A DNA stretch of 64,000 bases from Actinoplanes sp. SE50/110. Lineage in GTDB: Bacteria > Actinomycetota > Actinomycetes > Mycobacteriales > Micromonosporaceae. The stretch spans positions 5,179,001 through 5,243,000 of the forward strand of contig NZ_LT827010.1 in NCBI RefSeq assembly GCF_900119315.1, written 5' to 3'. The position numbers were made by a program, and so were the translations under genes. Positions 25,430-33,816 of this stretch are shown here, in pieces; position 1 is the stretch's first letter, and every line of letters starts with the position of its first letter. A model generated the notes under the pieces. It made no database searches. It saw only the letters and a program-made list of their open reading frames with translations, and was not told the origin of the DNA.

Positions 25430-25978
25430 TTGCTCTTTGCCCCTGACACCGAGGAGGCGCTGGAGTTCGCGGTGGTCCTCGCCAACACCGCGGCCGGCGC
25501 GTCCCGATCCGGCGACGACGAACTCGCCACCGTCGACGACCTGCGCACCCTCCTGATCACCAACACCTTCTCCGGTCGCATCGACAACGACGAGAAGGAA
25601 CTGCGCGAGGTACGTCATACCCGCGACCAGATTCGCGAGGTGTGGACGCTGAGCCGCGACGAGGCCGTCGCCGTGGTCAACCGGATGCTGCGGGAGGCCC
25701 GCGCCCTGCCGTACCTGACCCGGCACGACGGCTCCGACTGGCACATGCACGCCACCGAGCCCGACGCGCCGCTCGCCGAACGCCTGCGCGTCGAAGCGGC
25801 CCTCGCCCTGATCGACGTGATTCGGATGAACGAGACCGACCGGCTGCGGGTGTGCGCCGCCGACGACTGCACCGGCCTGTTCATCGACCTGTCCCGCAAC
25901 GGCTCCAAACGCTTCTGCACGGTCCGCTGCGGCAACCGGATGAACATGGTCGCCTTCCGCGCCCGGCGGTCCTGCTGA
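25430..25978 (+). CDS. CGNR zinc-finger (ABATE-domain) regulator
   Basis: 182 residues. N-terminal stress-linked ABATE domain (EFAVVLANTAAGASR, DLRTLL) and C-terminal CGNR zinc finger: RVCAADDCTGLFIDLSRNGSKRFCTVRCGNRMNMVAFRARR (zinc cysteines in CAADDC and CTVRCGNR). These bind DNA and often control a neighbouring EamA or similar transporter. TTG start, GGAG 6 nt upstream. The shared promoter region with the exporter points to that as the target. Confidence 0.88.
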   Translation: MLFAPDTEEALEFAVVLANTAAGASRSGDDELATVDDLRTLLITNTFSGRIDNDEKELREVRHTRDQIREVWTLSRDEAVAVVNRMLREARALPYLTRHDGSDWHMHATEPDAPLAERLRVEAALALIDVIRMNETDRLRVCAADDCTGLFIDLSRNGSKRFCTVRCGNRMNMVAFRARRSC

Positions 25979-25998
25979 TTCGCCGGCGAATGCCCGGG

Positions 25999-27051
25999 TC
26001 AGGCGTCGCGCAGGCGGGCCGCGATCCGGTGCAGCTCGGCGCGCAGCGCGTCCGGGGTCTCGACCGTGACGGGGCAGCCGAGGCCGGCCAGCATGCGGGC
26101 CATCCCGTCGAGGCGCTCGGCGCGGGCCGTCATCCGGGTGCCGTGCGTGGTGCGGTGCAGGGTGGCCGCGGTGGGCGGGATGCGCCGGCGGGCCTCGTCG
26201 AGGTCCAGGTCGAGCAGCACCGACACCTCGTGCCGCCAGGCGCCGGTGGCCAGACCCTCGGCGACCCGGGCGGCCGGGTCGAAGCCGGCCGGCACCGCGA
26301 ACGTGCCGGCCAGCGGGACCGGGGCGGCAACCCGGTCGAGGCGGAAGGTGCGGACCGCGCCGCGGTCGTGGTCGTGGCCGGTCAGAAACCACTTCCCGGC
26401 GTGGAAGACCAGGCCGTACGGGTCGACGCGGCGGCGGCCCGGCTCAGTCCCCGGCTGGCCCGGCCCGACGCCCGGCTCCCCCGGCTGTCCCGGCCCGCCG
26501 CCCGGCTCCCCCGGCTCGTCCGGCCCGACGCCCGGCGCCGCGCCCGGCTTTCCCGGCTTGGTGTAGGTGAACGTGACCGGTCGATGGTCCCGGGCCGCGG
26601 CGGCCAGGGTGAGCAGGATGCCGGTGTCCGGGGTCGACGGGTTCACCGCCCGGGTCGCGGTGAAGTCCAGGGTGGCCAGCAGCGCATCGGTGCGGGCCCG
26701 CAGCGCGTGCGGCAACACCCGCTGGATCTTGGCGGTGGCGGTCTCGGTCGCCTCCGCGGTGACGGTCAGGCCGGCCCGGCGGGCGGCGAGCAGCCCGAGC
26801 AGGACGGCGAGCGCCTCCTCGTCGGTCAGCATCAGCGGGGGCAGCCGGTAGCCGGGCGCCAGCGTGTAGCCGCCGTGCCGCCCCCGCCGGCCCTCGATCG
26901 GGATGCCGAGGCCGGCGAGCTGCCCCGCATACCGCCGGACGGTCCGCTCGTCGACCTGGAGCCGGTCGGCGAGGTGGCCGACGGTGACCCCGCCGGGCGC
27001 GGCCTGGAGCAGCTCCAGGAGCCCGAGAACCTTGCCGAGTGACTGTGGCAC
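25999..27051 (-). CDS. WYL-domain (YafY-type) regulator with a Pro/Gly-rich insert
   Basis: About 350 residues. HTH_11 winged helix (VGHLADRLQVDERTVRRYAGQLAGLGIP, in part), WYL domain (DPYGLVFHAGKWFLTGHDHDRGAVRTFRLDRV in part) and WCX tail. Between the strand YTKPGKPG and RRRVDPYG sits a ~38-residue insert of PGEPGGGPGQPGEPGVGPGQPG-type repeats, absent from normal WYL proteins. GTG 27051 is preferred: TATATC lies 9 nt upstream (leaderless); GTG 27060 would begin directly after that hexamer. WYL proteins sense small ligands or nucleic acid. Divergent from an alpha/beta hydrolase, its likely target. Confidence 0.85.
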   Translation of the reverse strand: MPQSLGKVLGLLELLQAAPGGVTVGHLADRLQVDERTVRRYAGQLAGLGIPIEGRRGRHGGYTLAPGYRLPPLMLTDEEALAVLLGLLAARRAGLTVTAEATETATAKIQRVLPHALRARTDALLATLDFTATRAVNPSTPDTGILLTLAAAARDHRPVTFTYTKPGKPGAAPGVGPDEPGEPGGGPGQPGEPGVGPGQPGTEPGRRRVDPYGLVFHAGKWFLTGHDHDRGAVRTFRLDRVAAPVPLAGTFAVPAGFDPAARVAEGLATGAWRHEVSVLLDLDLDEARRRIPPTAATLHRTTHGTRMTARAERLDGMARMLAGLGCPVTVETPDALRAELHRIAARLRDA

Positions 27052-27066
27052 GGGCCACACGATATA

Positions 27067-27085
27067 CCGGGCGGTTTTCGCCCGG
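27067..27085. promoter_or_regulatory. Inverted repeat between WYL regulator and hydrolase
   Basis: CCGGGCG-N5-CGCCCGG lies inside the 56-nt divergent promoter, next to the -10 of each gene (TATATC on the minus strand, TACGGT on the plus strand). A candidate operator for the WYL protein. Confidence 0.5.
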
Positions 27086-27107
27086 ATTGGCGCCTACGGT
27101 GGCCGCC

Positions 27108-27767
27108 ATGACGACATATGTGCTGGTGCCGGGGTTCCATCTGGGCGGCTGGGCGTGGGATGCGGTCGCCGGGCCGCTGCGGGCGGCCGGCCACGAGGTG
27201 CACCAGGTGTCGCCCCGCCTGGAACCGGGGACGACGGTCGACGACCACATCGCGGAGCTGGTCGCCCTGGTGGAGAAGCTCGACGACGTGGTGCTCGTGG
27301 GCCACAGCTACGGCGGGCTGGTCATCACCGCGGTCGCCGATCAGGGTGCCACCCACGTGCGACGGCTGGTCTACGTGGATGCGGGACCGCTGCCGGACGG
27401 CATGTCGCAGGCCGACTTCACCGGCGAGCCGGTGGTGCCGGTCGACGGGATGCTGCCGGTGCCCGCCGAGGCGCCGCCGTCCGCGACCGGCTTCGACTGG
27501 GCGATCGTCCGGGACCGCGGACGACCCCAGCCGGCCGCGACCGCGACCGGCCCGGTGCGGCACGGCGAGGCGTGGCGGGACATTCCGCGTACGGCAATCC
27601 TCTGTTCCTTCCCGGCGGCGCGGCTGCGGGAGATGGCGGCGAACCTGCCGGCGTTCGGTCTGATGGCCGGCGCCGGGTGGACGTACCGGGAGCTGCCCGG
27701 CGGGCACTGGCCGATGTTCTCCGCGCCGACGGAACTCGCGGCGCTACTCGCCGAGGTCGGCGGGTAG
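27108..27767 (+). CDS. Alpha/beta hydrolase (salicylate-esterase/HNL-like)
   Basis: 219 residues. LVPGFHLGGWAWDAV (oxyanion region), nucleophile elbow GHSYGG with Ser at about residue 67, VYVDAGPLPDG, and C-terminal His in LPGGHWPMFSAP; the Asp/Glu is less clear. Matches the plant-esterase-like family (MES/HNL type) common beside YafY-type regulators. TACGGT sits 7 nt before ATG 27108, giving a leaderless start. The 3' end overlaps the next convergent gene by 24 nt. Confidence 0.85.
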   Translation: MTTYVLVPGFHLGGWAWDAVAGPLRAAGHEVHQVSPRLEPGTTVDDHIAELVALVEKLDDVVLVGHSYGGLVITAVADQGATHVRRLVYVDAGPLPDGMSQADFTGEPVVPVDGMLPVPAEAPPSATGFDWAIVRDRGRPQPAATATGPVRHGEAWRDIPRTAILCSFPAARLREMAANLPAFGLMAGAGWTYRELPGGHWPMFSAPTELAALLAEVGG

Positions 27768-28988
27768 CTCCCAGAGGGCGCGGGGCAATCGGGCGTTGCC
27801 GGCCGACCAGATCATCCGCAGCCGGCACACCCCGCGCGGGGCGGCCAGCGCCACCATCGGTCTCGACTGCTGGTTGAGGCCTTTGAGGCCGAACAGCGGG
27901 ACCTCGGCCTGGTCGGACCGCCCGGCCCGGCGCCGTTCCTGCTGCCAGGCACGGAAGCCGGCCGCGAACCGCCACGGCGCCGAGCCGGCCAGTCGGTCGT
28001 ACAGGGTGTGGACCCAGGTCTCGGTGTACCGCGCCTGCGAGTAGCTGATCGGGTAGCCGGCCAGCAGCGCGGACAGCCTCTCGTCGACCTCGACCCCGCA
28101 CAGCGTGAGCGCCTCGGCGATCTCATGGCGCCGCAGAAGATCGATGATCGGTTGTACGTGGTCGGCGTCCGGAGCCTGCCAGCGCAGCGTGGCCGGGGTG
28201 TCCCGGGCGGAGGCCCGCCACAGCCAGGGCAGCTGATCCCAGCGGTGGTCCTGGTTGACGTCGATCAGCGCCTCGACCCCGACGGTCAGCTCGTCGCCGG
28301 ACGCCCGGGCGGCCAGCCACCGGCCCCGTTTACCCAGGGTGATGTCGTAGCCGGCGAGGGCGACCACGGCGCGGCGCGAATACCGCCCGGTGCGGTCGCG
28401 CGGGAAGTGGAAGCACAGCCGGGCGTGATCGAGATCGGACACATCCGGGGTTGCGGCGGCCTCGCCGGTGACCCGGACCCGCGGGGCGGCGGCGGCTGCG
28501 CGGCGCCCGGCGAGCTGTCTGGCGTGGCGGGCCGGCCGTTTCGGGTCGGGCAGCGGCGGGGTGGCGCGCAGCGTGTCCCGGTAGCCGTGCCACAACCGGA
28601 CCGCGTCGACGACCGCCTCCTCGCTGCCGGTCAGCAGCCGTGGCGACCAGACGGCGGCACTGCCGACCGCGACATCCAGAGTGGTCACCTCGAAGAGGAT
28701 TTCGCCGTTCAGGTCGTATTCCAGGTCGACGTCGCGGGCCCGGCGCAGCGGGTCACCGGACGCTTCCGCGACCCGGTGTGCGGTGACCACGGTGACCTGC
28801 AAGCTGCCCGGGCCGTCCGGCTCGTCGACGACCAGCCCGGTCAGCCCGGCCGGCGCCCGGCCGTACCCGTCGTAGTAGGGGGTGAGCTGCCCGAACGAGG
28901 ACGGGATGCCGCGCCGGCGCAGCTGGTCGCTGATGCCGGCGAGCAGGCGCCGGCGTTCGGCGCGGTGCCGGTCGAGGGGCGCGGACAC
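27744..28988 (-). CDS. Hypothetical protein, about 414 residues
   Basis: Soluble, no signal peptide or membrane span, mixed alpha/beta. Recognisable phrases (SSFGQLTPYYDGYGRAPAG, VDVNQDHRWDQLPW-like stretch, GYPISYSQARYTETWVHTLYDRL; shortened) do not point me to any family. GTG 28988 is preferred because TACGAT lies 7 nt upstream; ATG 28997 is the conventional alternative. Divergent from the LLM oxidoreductase. An imperfect GTGTTCTCCCGC/GCGGGAACAC inverted repeat is at 29034-29058. Confidence 0.6.
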   Translation of the reverse strand: MSAPLDRHRAERRRLLAGISDQLRRRGIPSSFGQLTPYYDGYGRAPAGLTGLVVDEPDGPGSLQVTVVTAHRVAEASGDPLRRARDVDLEYDLNGEILFEVTTLDVAVGSAAVWSPRLLTGSEEAVVDAVRLWHGYRDTLRATPPLPDPKRPARHARQLAGRRAAAAAPRVRVTGEAAATPDVSDLDHARLCFHFPRDRTGRYSRRAVVALAGYDITLGKRGRWLAARASGDELTVGVEALIDVNQDHRWDQLPWLWRASARDTPATLRWQAPDADHVQPIIDLLRRHEIAEALTLCGVEVDERLSALLAGYPISYSQARYTETWVHTLYDRLAGSAPWRFAAGFRAWQQERRRAGRSDQAEVPLFGLKGLNQQSRPMVALAAPRGVCRLRMIWSAGNARLPRALWELPADLGE

Positions 28989-29088
28989 GGGCGCCATCGT
29001 AGCCCGGCCGCCGGGGTCCGGCAGAGCGCCGATGTGTTCTCCCGCACGGCGGGAACACCGCCGGTGGGCGGCGGCGTTTCCTTCTCCT

Positions 29089-30147
29089 ATGACCAGCACT
29101 TTCTCGGCGAAGCCGCGCCTGTCGATTCTGGACCTCGCACCGATCACGCCCGGTGGGACCGTGGCGCAGGCGTTCGACAATGCGGTGGCCCTGGCCCGGG
29201 CCGCCGAGGAGTCCGGCTACGAGCGGGTCTGGTACGCCGAGCATCACAACATGGCACGGATCGCGTCCAGTGCGACCAGCCTGCTGATCGGGCATGTGGC
29301 CGGGCGGACGTCGACGATCCGGCTCGGCGCCGGCGGGATCATGCTGCCCAACCATGCGCCGCTGACGATCGCCGAGCAGTTCGGGACGCTCGCCTCGCTC
29401 CATCCGGGGCGGATCGACCTGGGGCTGGGCCGGGCGCCGGGCAGCGACCAGGTGACGATGCGCGCGATGCGGCGCAACCCGATGTCCGCCGACAGCTTCC
29501 CGCAGGACGTGCTGGAGCTGCAGGGTTTCCTGGGGGACGAGTCACGGGTGCCGGGGGTCCGGGCGACGCCGGGCGCGGGCACGCACGTCCCGCTCTACAT
29601 TCTGGGTTCGTCGATGTTCGGGGCTCGGCTGGCCGCGGCGTACGGCCTGCCCTACGCCTTCGCCTCGCATTTCTCGCCGGGTCTGCTGTACGAGGCGGTC
29701 GCCGCCTACCGCAGCGAGTTCCAGCCGTCGGCGCAGCTGTCGCAGCCGTACGTGATCGCCGGCGTGAACGTGATCGCCGCACCGACCGCGGAGTCCGCCC
29801 GCGAGCAGTTCACGATCACCCGGCGGATCCGGGTGCGCGGCCTGATCAGCCGTTCCACCGGCCCGGCGGGCGCCCCCTCGGCGGCCGGCTCCACCGCTTC
29901 CACCGACTTCACCGACGAGGAGATCGACGAGTTCCTGACCACGCCGAACGGGCGGCAGATCGGGGCGATGATGACCTACTCGGCGGTCGGCACCCCGGAC
30001 GAGGTCCGCTCCTATCTGACCTCGTTCGCCGACCGGGCCCAGGCCGACGAGCTGATCGTCGCCCACCAGTCGACGCAGATCGCCGACCGTCTGGAGTCGG
30101 TCCGGCTGACCGCCGCCGCGGTGCTGGGCGCCCCGCTGCCCTCGTGA
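29089..30147 (+). CDS. LLM-class flavin-dependent oxidoreductase
   Basis: 352 residues of the bacterial-luciferase-like TIM barrel (MsnO8/YhbW-type): LSILDLAPITPGGTVAQAF, YERVWYAEHHNM, SSATSLLIGHVAGRT, IRLGAGGIMLPNHAPLTIAEQFGTL, GLGRAPGSDQ (each in part). Such enzymes use reduced flavin from a partner reductase to oxidise a substrate; the substrate is unknown. A linker GAPSAAGSTASTDF near residue 265 is loose. ATG 29089 is chosen by family start (MTSTF..PRLSILDL). Monocistronic. Confidence 0.88.
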   Translation: MTSTFSAKPRLSILDLAPITPGGTVAQAFDNAVALARAAEESGYERVWYAEHHNMARIASSATSLLIGHVAGRTSTIRLGAGGIMLPNHAPLTIAEQFGTLASLHPGRIDLGLGRAPGSDQVTMRAMRRNPMSADSFPQDVLELQGFLGDESRVPGVRATPGAGTHVPLYILGSSMFGARLAAAYGLPYAFASHFSPGLLYEAVAAYRSEFQPSAQLSQPYVIAGVNVIAAPTAESAREQFTITRRIRVRGLISRSTGPAGAPSAAGSTASTDFTDEEIDEFLTTPNGRQIGAMMTYSAVGTPDEVRSYLTSFADRAQADELIVAHQSTQIADRLESVRLTAAAVLGAPLPS

Positions 30148-30198
30148 CCTGAACGGGCGCCGGCCTCCAGCGGGGCGCCGACGCCCTGACCACCCCTG

Positions 30199-30678
30199 TT
30201 ATGACCCGTGCTGTGCCCGGGCCGCCACGGCGACCGCGAGAGCGTCGGCGGCGTGCTGGTTCATGTCGAGTTCGCTGTGGATGACGTCGAGGATGCGGCG
30301 GTCGGTGCCGATCACGAAGGTCATCCGTTTGGTGCTGAGAGGTCCGAGATTCAGCTTGCGCTTCACCCCGTACGCCGCAATCGTGGTTGATTCCGGATCC
30401 GAAAGCAGCGGGTAGTCGAACGTGTAGGTGTCGGCGAAGAGTTTCTGCTTGGCCACCGGGTCCCTGCTGATGCCGGCGCGCTGCACCCCGGCGGCGCGGT
30501 ACTCGGCGGCCAGGTCGCGGAAATGGCATGCCTCCGCGGTGCAGCCCTTGGTCATCGCGCCCGGGTAGAAGAACAGGACGAGGGGTCCGTCGGCGACCAG
30601 ATCGGTCAGCCTGCGCAGCGTCCCGTCCTGGTCCGCAAGTGCGAAGTCGGGCGCGAGGTCACCTTTGCCGATGCTCAT
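30199..30678 (-). CDS. Peroxiredoxin of the BCP type
   Basis: 159 residues of thioredoxin fold, reducing peroxides. Peroxidatic Cys46 in the GAMTKGCTAEACHFRD motif with resolving Cys51 five residues on, as in two-cysteine BCP/PrxQ. SRDPVAKQKLFADTYTFDYPLLSD and TFVIGTDRRI fit the family. ATG 30678 is preceded 8 nt upstream by TACCCT, again leaderless. Monocistronic. Confidence 0.9.
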   Translation of the reverse strand: MSIGKGDLAPDFALADQDGTLRRLTDLVADGPLVLFFYPGAMTKGCTAEACHFRDLAAEYRAAGVQRAGISRDPVAKQKLFADTYTFDYPLLSDPESTTIAAYGVKRKLNLGPLSTKRMTFVIGTDRRILDVIHSELDMNQHAADALAVAVAARAQHGS

Positions 30679-30778
30679 GCGGCGAAAGGGTACGGGACAC
30701 CGGGAAAACTCCCGTTGTCCGCCCTCGCCGCCTGCGGCCACGGCCGATCGGCAAGCTTGTCGCAGGACTGAATCGGGC

Positions 30779-30795
30779 TAGACCTCAGCTTGAGG
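30779..30795 (+). promoter_or_regulatory. TTGAGG box upstream of a GT2 gene (one strong, one weak half)
   Basis: TTGAGG at 30790-30795, 22 nt before ATG 30818; the position 11 bp upstream reads TAGACC, a weak second half. Same geometry as the boxes at 48820 and 57612. A CCTCA-N3-TGAGG inverted repeat also includes it. Confidence 0.45.
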
Positions 30796-30817
30796 TTGCG
30801 GCTCGACCGTAGTGGAC

Positions 30818-31651
30818 ATGAACGCAACCGCCACGCTCGAGCGCCCCGCACACACCGCCGCCCCGGTCGCCGCCCCGGCCGTCGTCGCTCCGGTCGCCAG
30901 CCCGAACCTCTGGGCCCCGGCCACCGCCGGTGTCGAACTGACCGTGGTCGTGCCGTTCTACAACTGCGGCCCGGTCGTCGCCCAGACCATCCACGCGATC
31001 ATCGCGACGCTGACCGCCGCCGGCATCGGGCACGAGATCATCGCGGTGAACGACGGCAGCACCGACGGCTCGCAGCTGCACGTGCCGTTCCTGCCGCAGG
31101 TCCGGCTGATCGACAACCGGCTCAACTCCGGCAAGGGCAGCGCGCTGCACCAGGGTTTCGCCGCCGCGCAGGGCGCCTGGGTCGGCTTCATCGACGCCGA
31201 CGGCGACATCGACCCGGCGCACCTGGCCACCTACCTGGGGCTGGCCCGCGGCGGCGACCACGCGGCCGTCTACGCCGACAAGCGCCACGCCCAGTCGGTC
31301 AGCGGCGCCTCGAAGGTCCGCAAGCTGATCTCGATGGTCTACTCGACCCTGGTCACCCTGCTCTTCCTGCTGCAGGTCAAGGACACCCAGACCGGCTGCA
31401 AGATCATCCGCCGGGACGCTCTCGCCCAGCTGCTCCCGCACCTGCGCGAGCAGCGGTTCGCCTTCGACCTGGAGTTCTTCGTGGCGGCCAAGGCGGCCGG
31501 CATCCGCAACCTGCACGCCGCGCCGGTCGCGCTGAACACCGCCGCCAACGGCAGCACCGTCACCACCAACACCATCGTGCGCACGCTGCGCGACACCGTC
31601 ACGATCCTGGGCCGGCACCTCGGCGGCCACTACCGCCAGGCCGCCGTCTGA
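30818..31651 (+). CDS. Glycosyltransferase family 2 (polyprenyl-phosphate sugar transferase-like)
   Basis: 277 residues. After a Pro/Ala-rich leader of about 38 residues comes a complete GT2 (GT-A) domain: ELTVVVPFYNCG, IIAVNDGSTDGS, NSGKGSALHQGFAAAQGAWVGFIDADGDIDP (nucleotide-sugar Asp and DAD metal motif; cited in parts), DKRHAQS, DTQTGCKIIRRD, FAFDLEFF. This is the dolichol-phosphate mannose synthase-like group that loads a sugar onto polyprenyl phosphate on the inner membrane face. GTG 30812 is an alternative start. A TTGAGG box lies upstream. Its 3' end overlaps the convergent GT-C gene by 53 nt; the lipid-linked sugar could feed that protein. Confidence 0.88.
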   Translation: MNATATLERPAHTAAPVAAPAVVAPVASPNLWAPATAGVELTVVVPFYNCGPVVAQTIHAIIATLTAAGIGHEIIAVNDGSTDGSQLHVPFLPQVRLIDNRLNSGKGSALHQGFAAAQGAWVGFIDADGDIDPAHLATYLGLARGGDHAAVYADKRHAQSVSGASKVRKLISMVYSTLVTLLFLLQVKDTQTGCKIIRRDALAQLLPHLREQRFAFDLEFFVAAKAAGIRNLHAAPVALNTAANGSTVTTNTIVRTLRDTVTILGRHLGGHYRQAAV

Positions 31652-33728
31652 ACCGCGGCGACAGCTCCCGCCGATGCTCCACGAGACCGGCGCCCAGCAG
31701 CGCCACCAGCGTCAGCAACGACGCGGCAAGACCCAGCCGTAACCACTTCCACGGCGCGTAACGCACCGTGAAGGCCCCCGAACCGGCATGGACCGCGACC
31801 GTCCCCGCGACGGTGCGCCGGGTGACCTGATCCCCCGCCGTCCAGCCCGCCGACCATTCCTCGGGCAGCACCACCCAGCCGGCCTCACCCGCCGCCACCC
31901 GCCAGCGGGTCGAGCCGACGCGCCGCAGGCCACCCGACGCCGCGGACGGCACGGTTCCGCCGCCGGCCCCGGAGATCACCGCCTCCGTACCGAGCCGCCC
32001 CCGCGCGGCCCAGGCGAGCAGCGCGGCATAGTCCCCGTCCCGGGCGCTCACCACCCGGCCGATCCCGCTGACCGTCACCCGGTACAGGTCGAGGGCGGCG
32101 GTCCGCAGCACCGGTTCCAGATCCGGCTGCCGGTCGAGCCAGGCGTAGGTGCCGCTCTCCCGGTCGCGGGCCAGCGCGACGTAGCGCACGCCCAGCGGAG
32201 CGATCAGCCGCCCGAAACTCCCGCCGCCACCGGCGGCGATCAACCGATCCAGATACGCCATCCGGTACGACGACGAGTTGCTCCGCACCGGGCCCAGCTC
32301 GACCGCGTCGCTGCTGAGCACCGGCCGCCGGAAGAAGGCGCCGGCCGGCGTCGCCACGCTGCGTGCCGCGGTGAAGGTGAAGGGTTGGTACTGGTGCCAG
32401 GGCAGGAACAGCATCGACTCGTCGCCGTCCCCCATGATCCGGTCGGCGGTGTACCAGGCCGGCGGATAGTGACTCACCCCAACGCTGCCGCCCAGGCCCC
32501 AGAACAGCGACCCACTCACCGTGGCCGTCATCCCGGCCAGGGCGAGCGCCGCCCCGACCGCCACCGCCCGCGGTGCCACCGGACGCCCGGCCCGGCAGCG
32601 CAGGGCCACCGCCTCGGCGGCCGCGCCGAATCCCACCGCGTAGCCGATCATCGCGAGCGCCGCCCATTTCTGCTGCTCCCGCATGGCATGGAAGAGCGGC
32701 AGCGTGTCGAAGGCGATCCGGTACACCGGACCGAGTGGCCCGGTGATGCCCGCACCGAGCAGCAGCCCGGTGGCGGTCACGGCGGCCAGCGGCGCCCCGA
32801 CGGCACGGTCCCGGCGGCACAGCCGGATCAATCCGGCGACGGTGGCGACCACCAGGATCACGCCGGGCACCACGCCCAGAGCGAGCTGCGGACTGCTGTC
32901 CGAGCCACCCCGCCAGAAGCCGCGCAGGGTGGCGACGGTCGCGGTCAGACCCGAGGCGCCGGCGTACGTCGCGTACACCTCAAGATCTTCGTCGCTGACC
33001 CGGACCGTGAGAATCGCGGTGGCGACGACCGCCGCGGCATAGGCGTAGACGCAGCCGGCGGAGACGACGATGACGGCGGTCCGGGCCAGGTGTCGCCGGC
33101 CGGGCCGGGGCAGCAACGCGACGGCGAGCAGCACCATCCCGCCCAGCCAGGCGGCGTGCGCGCCGACCGAGATGGCCAGGGCGTACCAACCGGCCGGGCG
33201 GGCGGCGAACCAGCCGCCGCGCCGGCGGGCGTGCAGCGCCGACGCGGTCAACGGGCACAGCAGGGCGACCGAGAGCAGGAACGGCACGTGCCCGGCATGC
33301 AGCCGCTCGACGACGAACGGGTTGACGCAGGCGAACACCGCCGCCGGGTGCCGCCGCCACCGGCTCCCCCCGGCGATGCCGGACACGCCCCCGGCGGCGA
33401 TCGGGAAGTACGCCAGGATCATCAGCCAGCTGGTCGCGCCCGCCCCGACGACGGCCCGCAGCGCATGCGTGACCAGCCGGTACGGCAGGGCGTCGAGCGC
33501 CGCCGGATCGAGTCCGTAGAGCCCGGGGGTGAGCGCGGTGTGCGGCCCGGCCACCCAGTCGAGCAGCAGCAGATAACCCGGGCGGGTCCACGGCGCCACC
33601 ACCAGCAACCCGATGACCAGGCCGACGAGCGTGGACTCCAGGGTCAGCCGGGTGGCCGGGGCGGGCCGCCGGTGTCGCGCGGCGGGCGGCCGGCCACCAA
33701 CTGCCCGGTTCCGCCGTTGCTCGGTCAT
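31599..33728 (-). CDS. GT-C-like polytopic membrane protein with large extracellular C-terminal domain
   Basis: 709 residues. About 11 hydrophobic segments in the first ~430 residues, then a soluble domain of ~220 residues (AWYTADRIMGDGDESMLFLPWHQ, VRYVALARD, LDLYRVTVSG) and a final helix near residue 680. The layout (loop YFPIAAGG, NPFVVERLHAGHVPFL) matches GT-C lipid-sugar-dependent transferases that act outside the membrane, but no named family can be fixed. ATG 33728 has GATACT 7 nt upstream. Divergent from a GT4 gene. Probably adds sugar to a wall or surface glycan. Confidence 0.7.
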   Translation of the reverse strand: MTEQRRNRAVGGRPPAARHRRPAPATRLTLESTLVGLVIGLLVVAPWTRPGYLLLLDWVAGPHTALTPGLYGLDPAALDALPYRLVTHALRAVVGAGATSWLMILAYFPIAAGGVSGIAGGSRWRRHPAAVFACVNPFVVERLHAGHVPFLLSVALLCPLTASALHARRRGGWFAARPAGWYALAISVGAHAAWLGGMVLLAVALLPRPGRRHLARTAVIVVSAGCVYAYAAAVVATAILTVRVSDEDLEVYATYAGASGLTATVATLRGFWRGGSDSSPQLALGVVPGVILVVATVAGLIRLCRRDRAVGAPLAAVTATGLLLGAGITGPLGPVYRIAFDTLPLFHAMREQQKWAALAMIGYAVGFGAAAEAVALRCRAGRPVAPRAVAVGAALALAGMTATVSGSLFWGLGGSVGVSHYPPAWYTADRIMGDGDESMLFLPWHQYQPFTFTAARSVATPAGAFFRRPVLSSDAVELGPVRSNSSSYRMAYLDRLIAAGGGGSFGRLIAPLGVRYVALARDRESGTYAWLDRQPDLEPVLRTAALDLYRVTVSGIGRVVSARDGDYAALLAWAARGRLGTEAVISGAGGGTVPSAASGGLRRVGSTRWRVAAGEAGWVVLPEEWSAGWTAGDQVTRRTVAGTVAVHAGSGAFTVRYAPWKWLRLGLAASLLTLVALLGAGLVEHRRELSPRFRRRPGGSGRRGAGPGS

Positions 33729-33816
33729 TTGTGCCAGTATCGGCAATCCACCGGCGTCGCGGGGTCATATCCCCAACGTTCTCAACCCGGTGCCGTCCCG
33801 GCCGATCTCCCCGGTC

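Noticed and set aside
27873..27887. TTGAGG twice within coding sequence of the 414-residue gene
   Set aside because: Period is not 11 bp and there is no promoter context; TTGAGG alone occurs by chance in several coding regions.
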